Positions 6,743-10,911 of a stretch of 10,911 bases of DNA are shown here, piece after piece. The notes under the pieces are model-generated. The model did no database searches. It was not told the DNA's origin and saw nothing but the letters and a program-made list of their open reading frames with translations. This stretch comes from Phycisphaerales bacterium. Lineage in GTDB: Bacteria; Planctomycetota; Phycisphaerae; Phycisphaerales; SM1A02. Numbering within the stretch: position 1 is the first letter of the stretch; the number at the start of each line of letters is the position of its first letter. The stretch is from the NCBI GenBank assembly GCA_007135295.1, contig SLJD01000088.1, forward strand, positions 1 to 10,911, read 5' to 3'. Both the position numbers and the translations under genes were made by a program.

Positions 6743-6748
6743 GACGGA

Positions 6749-6773
6749 GCCCGATTCTGGCGAGAATCCGGGC
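6749..6773. repeat. Inverted repeat just upstream of the his -35 box
   Basis: GATTCT, four bases, AGAATC (6753-6768) is a perfect 6-bp dyad. It is extended by GCCC and GGGC with one unpaired C, giving about 10 pairs in all. It ends 6 bp from the -35 box of the his promoter and lies in the divergent region shared with hpf. That position suits an operator. No T-tract follows on either strand, so it is less likely to be a terminator. No known operator consensus was recognised. Confidence 0.5.
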
Positions 6774-6869
6774 GAAAAGACAAGCGTTCCGCCCCGATTT
6801 GCCCGCCGACAGGAATGCCGGCCCCCGTCAGCCGTGTTGATACCGTGAAATGGGCTATGCTGTCACAAT

Positions 6870-6893
6870 CGCTCTCCCGGCCGCTCTCCCGGC
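6870..6893 (+). repeat. Perfect 12-bp tandem direct repeat in the hpf leader
   Basis: CGCTCTCCCGGC occurs twice head to tail (6870-6881 and 6882-6893). It lies about 90-110 bp before the hpf start codon, in the noncoding region between the his promoter and hpf. It could be a pair of protein-binding sites or a recent slippage duplication. A TATGCT sequence at 6856-6861 just before it might be an hpf -10 box, but no well-spaced -35 box was found. Confidence 0.6.
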
Positions 6894-6903
6894 ATCGGTC
6901 GCA

Positions 6904-6917
6904 CCCGATTCATCGGG
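6904..6917. repeat. 14-bp near-perfect palindrome in the hpf leader
   Basis: CCCGAT, TC, ATCGGG form an almost perfect palindrome ten bases after the tandem repeat and 66 bp before the hpf ATG. In RNA it would form a 5-bp GC-rich stem with a 4-nt loop. In DNA it has the symmetry of a dimeric operator. Function is unknown. Confidence 0.45.
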
Positions 6918-6982
6918 CGTATGGCCTGCCCTTTCGACGGGTTGCGTGCCGGGAATGAAATGCTTTGGAAAGGACCAATTTG

Positions 6983-7306
6983 ATGCAGATTCAGATCAAC
7001 CCCGGCGACGTGGAAGCGACCGAATCGCTTGAAGCCCACATCGAAAACGAGATCCGGGACAAGCTCAAGCACATTGCCGACCAGGTTACGCGCATTGAGG
7101 TGCATCTGCACGACACCCGCGGGCCGAAGCACGGCGTTGACAAACGGTGCATGATTGAAGCCCGCCTCGCCGGCCTCGATCCAATCGCGGTCGACCACGA
7201 CTCGACGCAGATGTACGACGCCGTCGAAGGCGCCGCCGGAAAGCTCAGCCGGGCAATCAACCACAAGCTCGGCAAACTCAATGACCGGAGAAGAGCAACG
7301 CAGTGA
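6983..7306 (+). CDS. hpf: Ribosome hibernation promoting factor / RaiA-type protein (short form)
   Basis: Proteins of the S30AE (HPF/YfiA) family bind the small ribosomal subunit in the mRNA and tRNA channel and silence ribosomes during starvation or stationary phase. The 107-residue protein begins MQIQINPGDVEATESLEAHI, typical of the family strand-helix start. A second segment around 38-72 (IEVHLHD, GPKHGVDKRCMIEARL, PIAVDH) and a final helix (MYDAVEGAAGKLSRAINHKL) complete the beta-alpha-beta-alpha fold. It lacks the C-terminal dimerisation domain of long HPF. The ATG at 6983 has AAAGGA about 8 nt upstream. An in-frame TTG at 6965 is less likely, because it would put this site inside the gene. 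The gene is divergent from the his operon across about 280 bp. Assignment to the family is good; the exact subtype is uncertain. Confidence 0.8.
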   Translation: MQIQINPGDVEATESLEAHIENEIRDKLKHIADQVTRIEVHLHDTRGPKHGVDKRCMIEARLAGLDPIAVDHDSTQMYDAVEGAAGKLSRAINHKLGKLNDRRRATQ

Positions 7307-7372
7307 GGGTTGTTCGCGTGCCGCGGATGAACGGCGGGACACGCAGACGCTGGACCATCGACTCTCAGCCGG

Positions 7373-7412
7373 AAGCGCGGCCGGGACGCCAACACAACGT
7401 CCAGCCGCGCTT
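7373..7412 (+). terminator. Strong hairpin after hpf, possible terminator without a U-tract
   Basis: AAGCGCGGC (7373-7381) pairs with GCCGCGCTT (7404-7412). Inside, GGACG pairs with CGTCC around a 9-nt loop, with a small 2 x 1 internal loop between. This gives 14 pairs, mostly GC, about 65 bp past the hpf stop. There is no run of T after it, so it is either a weak or Rho-assisted terminator or an RNA-stabilising 3' structure. It forms a pair with the next hairpin. Confidence 0.45.
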
Positions 7413-7421
7413 GTCGCAGTT

Positions 7422-7446
7422 GGAAGGCCGAAAACGCCGGTCTTCC
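7422..7446 (+). terminator. Second hairpin between hpf and the membrane protein gene
   Basis: GGAAGGCCG pairs with CGGTCTTCC (9 bp, one G-U) around the loop AAAACGC. It lies 9 bp after the preceding hairpin and about 40 bp before the next gene. It also lacks a T-tract. It could be part of a double termination structure or the 5' leader of the membrane protein gene. Confidence 0.4.
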
Positions 7447-7493
7447 GCCGACACCGTGACGATGGCTGCGTGACCGGATAGGGTATGCTCACC

Positions 7494-8282
7494 ATGGCCG
7501 ATTCCGGACAGAACACACCGGCCGCCGACCTTGAGGAGTCGGTGCCGGCTGCCGCCACCGACTCCCCGAACGTCCCGCCGCTCCGGGCGCTTCTCGGCCT
7601 GTGGCGGCCGATTCTCGTGCTGATCCTCATCGCCGGCGTCGTCATGATCTTCAATCCGGGCGAACTGATCGCCGACCTCGGCGAATTCCGCGAATCGCTG
7701 CGCGACCACGGTGTGGTCGGGGTGCTCGTTTTTCTCGGCCTGTACGTGATCGCGGCGGTGGCCATCGTGCCGCAGGCGGTGCTCAAGGTGGCGGCGGGGG
7801 GACTCTACGGTTCAGTGCTCGGCGTGGTGGTCGCCAGCATCGGCTCAACACTCGGGGCCGCTGCGTGCTTTCTGCTCGCCCGCTACGTCATGCACGGAAC
7901 GCTCGCGGAATGGCTGCGCACCAACCGCCGTTTCCGCCGGCTTGAAGACCTGACCAAGCACCACGGTGCCGTGATCGTCGCGATCTCACGGCTTGTTCCG
8001 GTGCTGCCCGGCAACCTCGTCAATTACGCGTTCGGGCTCGTCAAAGTCCCGTTCTGGACCTTCGTGTTCTGGTCATGGCTCTGCATGCTGCCCGGCACCG
8101 TTGTGCTCGTCGTCGGAACCGATGCCGTCGTGCAGGGCGTGGAAGAGGGCGAGGTGCCGTGGGCGCTTGTCGGCGTGATCGGCGGGGCGCTCGCGCTGCT
8201 CGGCATTTCGATGACCGTTGCCCACCGCCAGTTTCAGCGGCACAAGCACCGACGCGACGAGCCGAGTTACGCAGACCTGTAA
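7494..8282 (+). CDS. TVP38/TMEM64-family membrane protein (SNARE-associated / DedA-like domain)
   Basis: This is a 262-residue integral inner-membrane protein. A polar N-terminus of about 35 residues is followed by a hydrophobic helix at 39-53. Further hydrophobic segments lie at about 73-92, 96-130, 187-208 and 222-240, and the C-terminus is basic and cytoplasmic-looking. The domain signature runs from 91 to 208: IVPQAVLKVAAGGLYG, then SIGSTLGAAACFLLARY, then the family motif SRLVPVLPGNLVNYAFGL at 165-182 and MLPGT at 198-202. Related DedA/TVP38 proteins are linked to lipid scrambling or membrane homeostasis, but the substrate of this one cannot be inferred. An ATG also occurs at 7485. The one at 7494 is preferred because the GGATAGGG sequence is then about 10 nt upstream, not adjacent. 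It converges with the cupin gene, leaving a 35-bp gap with no clear terminator. Confidence 0.85.
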   Translation: MADSGQNTPAADLEESVPAAATDSPNVPPLRALLGLWRPILVLILIAGVVMIFNPGELIADLGEFRESLRDHGVVGVLVFLGLYVIAAVAIVPQAVLKVAAGGLYGSVLGVVVASIGSTLGAAACFLLARYVMHGTLAEWLRTNRRFRRLEDLTKHHGAVIVAISRLVPVLPGNLVNYAFGLVKVPFWTFVFWSWLCMLPGTVVLVVGTDAVVQGVEEGEVPWALVGVIGGALALLGISMTVAHRQFQRHKHRRDEPSYADL

Positions 8283-8317
8283 CCCCCGTATTGGCTTCTC
8301 GGCAGGGGGAGCGGTGG

Positions 8318-8719
8318 TCACGCGTCGTCTTCCTCCAGGCAGACCGTCAGCAGCATCTGCGACGGTTCATCCGCGACGACGTCGTGCGGGACATTCGGCG
8401 CAAGCGTCATCAGCGAATGGGCGGGCAGGGAATAAGTCTGCCCCTCTGCGTGGACGGTCAGGCACCCCGCAAGGGTGTGGATCGTCACAAAGCCGTCGGT
8501 CGAATGCTCACGCAGGTTGGCGCCGGTCTGCTCGAAGAGGAACAGCGCCACCGTCGCCGGACCGTGTTTGTACAGCGTCATCTGCCGATGGCCGTGCTGG
8601 CCGGAATCCGCCTCGTTGCGCAGCGTTTCAATCGTCTCCGGCAGATTGAAGACCTGCTGCGGCACGCTGAAGCGGTCACGGGGGTGTGTGCGTCGCCGTC
8701 CGCCGGGAACCTGGGGCAT
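8318..8719 (-). CDS. Small single-domain cupin protein
   Basis: This is a 133-residue protein with one conserved beta-barrel (cupin) domain at about 48-128. The core reads LREHSTDGFVTIHTLAGCLTV, then QTYSLPAHSLMTLAPNVPHDVVA. H72, G85, P111 and H112 correspond to the conserved cupin positions. The first motif lacks the usual HxH, so the metal site looks incomplete, and a binding or sensory role is as likely as an enzyme. The N-terminal 25 residues are basic and Pro-rich, and the C-terminus is acidic (LEEDDA). The ATG at 8719 has AAAGGA 5 nt upstream. The frame extends to an ATG at 8770, but that one has no good ribosome binding site. It is divergent from the EVE-domain gene across about 160 bp. 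The specific function is not known. Confidence 0.75.
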   Translation of the reverse strand: MPQVPGGRRRTHPRDRFSVPQQVFNLPETIETLRNEADSGQHGHRQMTLYKHGPATVALFLFEQTGANLREHSTDGFVTIHTLAGCLTVHAEGQTYSLPAHSLMTLAPNVPHDVVADEPSQMLLTVCLEEDDA

Positions 8720-8881
8720 GATGTTCCTTTCAAAGGGTGGCTGGTCCGGGACTATCGTATCGGTCTGCATCCGGCTGCGGCGCCGAAGGCCGTTCTGTCG
8801 AAATTCATGCCGGCCGCGAGTTGGCGCGCCCGTCTGAACCTGCCACGATGTCCAACTGGGTGAATCACTCTGGAGGATCGC

Positions 8882-9370
8882 ATGGCTGCGAAGAAACGAT
8901 ACTGGTTAATGAAAAGCGAGCCGGGCACATACTCGATCGATGACCTGCAGCGCGACGGCTCGACGTGCTGGGAGGGCGTGCGCAACTACCAGGCCCGCAA
9001 CTTCATGCGCGACGAGATGCGGGTCGGCGATGAGGTGCTGTACTACCACTCGAACGCTTCGCCGCCCGGCGTCGCCGGACTTGCCCGCGTCTGCCGCGAG
9101 GCGTACCCCGACCACACGCAGTTCGACCCGTCGAGCAAGTACCACGATCCGAAGGCGACCGGGGACGAGCCGCGATGGTTCATGGTCGATATCGAGCACG
9201 TTGAGACGTTTGACGACGTCGTCTCGCTTGAGGAGATCAAGGCCGATGATCGGCTCGACGGCATGCTGGTGCGTCAACGCGGCCAGCGGCTGTCGATCCA
9301 GCCCGTAGAGGCCGAGCATTTTCGCCGCATCCGGACGCTCGGCCGCCGCGCCGGGGCCGGGCGGCCCTGA
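8882..9370 (+). CDS. EVE-domain protein (THYN1-like)
   Basis: This 162-residue protein consists almost entirely of an EVE domain, a PUA-like fold thought to bind modified bases in nucleic acids. The match is close along the whole length: YWLMKSEP at 7-14, YSIDDL at 17-22, WEGVRNYQARNFMRD at 30-44, VGDEVLYYHSN at 48-58, PPGVAGLA at 61-68, AYPDHTQFDP at 74-83, YHDPK at 87-91, RWFMVDI at 98-104, and RLSIQPV at 136-142. The ATG at 8882 has GGAGG 5 nt upstream. A weak promoter-like pair, TTGGCG (8821) and CACGAT (8844) 17 nt apart, precedes it. The last ten residues are Gly/Arg-rich and probably disordered. Some EVE proteins travel with restriction or defence genes, but none are visible here, so a housekeeping role is more likely. 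Confidence 0.92.
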   Translation: MAAKKRYWLMKSEPGTYSIDDLQRDGSTCWEGVRNYQARNFMRDEMRVGDEVLYYHSNASPPGVAGLARVCREAYPDHTQFDPSSKYHDPKATGDEPRWFMVDIEHVETFDDVVSLEEIKADDRLDGMLVRQRGQRLSIQPVEAEHFRRIRTLGRRAGAGRP

Positions 9371-9477
9371 ACAGCCGCCGCATGGCCGCCGGTCGGAGAG
9401 CGTTTGGCGGAATTTTCACGCCGGATCTCGCCGCGGCTCGACGTTGACGATATCGTGATCGCTTGAATGTGAACGCT

Positions 9478-9506
9478 TTGACAGCCGGCGTTCGGAGCAC
9501 CGATGT
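9478..9506 (+). promoter_or_regulatory. Candidate greA promoter
   Basis: A perfect TTGACA lies at 9478-9483, and a weak -10-like sequence (CGATGT) lies 17 nt later at 9501-9506. It is in the 239-bp gap between the EVE gene and greA, in the right orientation, and would give a leader of about 95 nt that includes the hairpin at 9547. The poor -10 box keeps confidence low. Another TTGACG at 9444 has no better partner. Confidence 0.35.
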
Positions 9507-9546
9507 GTGACGGTCTGTCGGCAGGGAAGAAAGACGTGTTGTTGTC

Positions 9547-9576
9547 GCCGCCGCCTGTCTTCGAATAGGCGGCGGC
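9547..9576 (+). promoter_or_regulatory. Strong GC hairpin in the greA leader
   Basis: GCCGCCGCCT (9547-9556) and AGGCGGCGGC (9567-9576) are perfect complements around GTCTTCGAAT, which can add a G-U and a T-A pair and present a TTCG-type loop. The hairpin lies 33 bp before the greA ATG and would be in its 5' leader if the candidate promoter is used. There is no T-tract. It may terminate read-through from the EVE gene or act as a leader element controlling greA. Confidence 0.6.
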
Positions 9577-9609
9577 TGTGAACGGACAACCCGCTCACCG
9601 GATGAAGCC

Positions 9610-10080
9610 ATGAACATCATCACCAGGGACGAGAAGGATCAGCTCATCAACCAGCTTGAGGAGCTGAAAAAGAAGCGCAAGACCATTTCCGAGCGCATCG
9701 GGGCGGCCCGGGAACTCGGCGACCTGAAAGAGAACGCCGAGTACCACGCCGCCCGCGAGGAACAGGGTCTCAACGAAGCGAAGATCCGCCAGATCGAGGA
9801 CCGGCTGGCCACCGCGGAAATTGCCGACACCGCCGGCATCCCCGATGACATGGTCTACCTTGGCACCATGTTCCGGCTTCTCGACAAGAAGACCGGTGAA
9901 GAAGAAATGTGCAAACTCGTCGGCGAACGCACCGGTGAGTACGACGACGACGAACTCCGCGAGATCACCACCGGCTCGCCGATGGGCCAGGCCCTGTTCA
10001 AGCGGCTGGTCGGGGACGTCGTGACCGTCGAACTGCCGCGCGGCGAGCGGGACTTCGAGATTCTTGAAATCGTCCGTTGA
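9610..10080 (+). CDS. greA: Transcription elongation factor GreA
   Basis: GreA enters the RNA polymerase secondary channel and stimulates cleavage of the backtracked RNA 3' end, rescuing stalled complexes. The 156-residue length is standard. The N-terminal coiled coil (about 5-75) carries the tip signature GDLKENAEYHAAREEQ at 37-52; the tip acids D38 and E41 correspond to the catalytic residues known from E. coli GreA. The C-terminal FKBP-like domain follows, with MVYLGTMFRL at 81-90, the ITTGSPMGQALF segment at 119-130 and VGDVVTVELPRGERDFEILEI. The ATG at 9610 has GGATGA about 5 nt upstream. Its TGA shares a base with the ATG of the downstream DinB-family gene (TGATG), so the two are probably co-transcribed and translationally coupled. 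Confidence 0.97.
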   Translation: MNIITRDEKDQLINQLEELKKKRKTISERIGAARELGDLKENAEYHAAREEQGLNEAKIRQIEDRLATAEIADTAGIPDDMVYLGTMFRLLDKKTGEEEMCKLVGERTGEYDDDELREITTGSPMGQALFKRLVGDVVTVELPRGERDFEILEIVR

Positions 10081-10631
10081 TGCCCGCTCCATCCAGCCAC
10101 GGATCGCCACACGGCAGCGAATCAGCCGATCGGAACCTGCTGCGCGATGCGATCGCGCTGGCGCAGGCGTTCACGGAGCGGCTGCTTGCGGACTTTCCCG
10201 CCGATCAGGCGCGGTTCCGCCCGGCGCCGACCGACAACCACGCGCAGTGGATCCTCGGTCACGTGGCGGTGGGGTACGACGATGTTGCGGCGCTGCTCGA
10301 CGGCGAGCCGCGCAGGCTCGACGCAACGCACCGCGGGTTGTACGGCTGGTCGTCGAAGCCGTCTGATACGGCCCGGGACGAGGAGCCGCCGTTCGATGTG
10401 CTTGTCGAGCGACTGGCCCGCAGCCGCGACCGGCTTCGCGAGGCGGTGGATGCCGCGTCGGATGAGCAGCTTGCCGCCCCGCCGCCCGATGATCTGGCGT
10501 ACATCGGTCCGACCCACGCCGCGCTGGCCATGTCATGCGCCTGGCACGAGGGCTGGCACGCCGGCCAGCTTGCGAGCATCCGCCGGGCCCTCGGTCGGCC
10601 GGCCGCGGTCAGCCAGGTTGAACAGCCGTGA
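10080..10631 (+). CDS. DinB-family (four-helix, metal-binding) protein
   Basis: This 183-residue protein has the DinB/YfiT-like four-helix bundle pattern. The putative metal triad is H61 in ILGHVAVGYDD and H156 and H160 in AWHEGWHAGQLASIRRALG, the classic placement of one His in helix 2 and an H-x3-H in the last helix. The N-terminal 18 residues are Ser/His-rich and variable. Members include thiol S-transferases of bacillithiol or mycothiol type and many uncharacterised proteins, so no substrate can be named. The ATG at 10080 overlaps the greA stop as TGATG and is preferred over a TTG at 10077. There is no separate ribosome binding site, which points to coupling with greA. Confidence 0.82.
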   Translation: MPAPSSHGSPHGSESADRNLLRDAIALAQAFTERLLADFPADQARFRPAPTDNHAQWILGHVAVGYDDVAALLDGEPRRLDATHRGLYGWSSKPSDTARDEEPPFDVLVERLARSRDRLREAVDAASDEQLAAPPPDDLAYIGPTHAALAMSCAWHEGWHAGQLASIRRALGRPAAVSQVEQP

Positions 10632-10787
10632 TGCCGCCCGCCGGCCCTTCTGCGGGAGGCGGTCGGCGATTGACGGACTGAAAATCACATTTTCGCTCAT
10701 CAGCGCACGAATCTGTCTCGTACTGTGAATTGAGCAGACTTGGGAAACGCACGGGAAAACGCACGCGTGATGTCGCGTGGCGCGCAG
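10632..10787. other. Noncoding stretch between the DinB-family gene and the minus-strand terminator
   Basis: No gene is supported here. It contains a small perfect hairpin, GAAAAT-CAC-ATTTTC, at 10680-10694, and a GC-rich imperfect stem at about 10634-10662 just after the DinB-family stop, neither followed by a T-tract. The minus-strand frames crossing it run antisense into the DinB-family gene and have no recognisable domain. Confidence 0.5.
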
Positions 10788-10845
10788 AAAAAACCCCGCC
10801 GCCAGAGTCCGGCACGCCCTACCGGACTCTGTGCTTGCGACGGGG
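10788..10845 (-). terminator. Intrinsic terminator on the minus strand
   Basis: Read on the minus strand, CCCCGTCGC (10845-10837), a 5-nt bulge, and CAGAGTCCGG (10831-10822) pair with CCGGACTCTG (10812-10803) and GCGGCGGGG (10802-10794). The stem totals 19 pairs with one G-U around a 9-nt loop, and it runs straight into six T (10793-10788). The T-run sets the direction as leftward, so it belongs to a gene that enters from the right edge. On the plus strand the hairpin is followed only by ATTT, so it might weakly stop transcripts from greA as well. Confidence 0.9.
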
Positions 10846-10881
10846 ACGATTTCGAAGAATGATTCCGGATGCGGCTGCCGT

Positions 10882-10911
10882 TCAAGCTTCCTTTGCAAGC
10901 TTCCCCTGACA
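10882..10911 (-). CDS. Possible C-terminal tail of a gene entering from the right
   Basis: One minus-strand frame reads C-Q-G-K-L-A-K-E-A and then TGA at 10884-10882, about 37 bp before the strong minus-strand terminator. That spacing fits a gene end. The other two frames stay open through the terminator stem, which is less likely for a real gene. Nine residues are too few to name a family. The AAGCTT repeats at 10883-10904 lie in the same segment. Confidence 0.35.
   Translation of the reverse strand, partial: CQGKLAKEA
10883..10904 (+). repeat. Short direct repeat with 4-bp gap
   Basis: CAAGCTTCC occurs at 10883-10891 and again at 10896-10904. The period is 13 bp, not a multiple of three. 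If the possible coding tail is real, the first copy spans its stop codon. This may be chance. Confidence 0.5.

Noticed and set aside
6549..6848. Plus-strand frame with a Met/Val-rich hydrophobic stretch resembling a membrane peptide
   Set aside because: The M/V run is the reverse complement of the His codons of hisL, and the plus-strand frame has no ribosome binding site or homology.
6837..6861. TTGATA and TATGCT as an hpf promoter
   Set aside because: The spacer is only 13 nt, and no alternative -35 at 16-18 nt matches well, so it is not listed as a promoter.
6863..7786. 307-residue minus-strand open frame
   Set aside because: It spans hpf, the tandem hairpins and the start of the TVP38-type gene on the opposite strand, without any domain.
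8283..8317. CCCCC/GGGGG stem as a bidirectional terminator between the TVP38-type and cupin genes
   Set aside because: Only five pairs with a 17-nt loop and no T-tract on either strand.
9360..9379. GGCGGC/GCCGCC hairpin spanning the EVE gene stop codon as a terminator
   Set aside because: Six pairs with no T-tract, in a very GC-rich coding end where such matches are expected by chance.
10533..10898. 121-residue minus-strand frame at the right end
   Set aside because: It reads through the strong intrinsic terminator and into antisense of the DinB-family gene, with no recognisable domain.

Overview
The window is GC-rich and gene-dense bacterial chromosome. Its main content is a histidine biosynthesis operon on the minus strand. 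It runs leftward from a promoter near 6742 and continues off the left edge inside hisD. The order is hisL (leader peptide), hisG, hisC, hisB, hisH, hisF, a hisA-hisI-hisE fusion, then hisD. Consecutive genes from hisG onward overlap, nearly all by 4 nt (ATGA or GTGA), so the operon looks translationally coupled. The fusion puts pathway steps 2, 3 and 4 on one polypeptide. HisG is the long form with its own regulatory domain. HisB is the dehydratase only, and no histidinol-phosphate phosphatase is visible here. I cannot name the organism. The GC-rich composition, the fusion and the gene mix would fit a planctomycete-like (Phycisphaerae-type) or similar environmental lineage, but that is an inference.

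The most notable part is the 240 bp upstream of hisG. It holds a complete classical attenuator: a sigma70-like promoter, a 20-codon leader ORF with six consecutive His codons plus a seventh, a mutually exclusive antiterminator, and an intrinsic terminator ending in U5. The leader ORF begins only about 10 nt after the -10 box, so its transcript should be almost leaderless. Low charged tRNA-His should stall the ribosome on the His run, favour the antiterminator and let transcription enter hisG.

Divergent from the operon is a short HPF/RaiA-type ribosome hibernation factor gene (6983-7306). Its leader carries a perfect 12-bp tandem repeat and a palindrome. Two strong hairpins separate it from a TVP38/TMEM64-type membrane protein gene (7494-8282). 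A small cupin gene (8719-8318, minus) converges on the membrane protein gene and diverges from an EVE-domain protein gene (8882-9370). Next come greA (9610-10080), with a strong GC hairpin in its leader, and a DinB-family gene whose ATG overlaps the greA stop codon (10080-10631).

The right end (10632-10911) holds no supported complete gene. It contains a strong intrinsic terminator on the minus strand (10845 to 10788), which probably serves a gene that enters from the right and may end near 10882. No rRNA, tRNA, CRISPR array or insertion sequence was seen.
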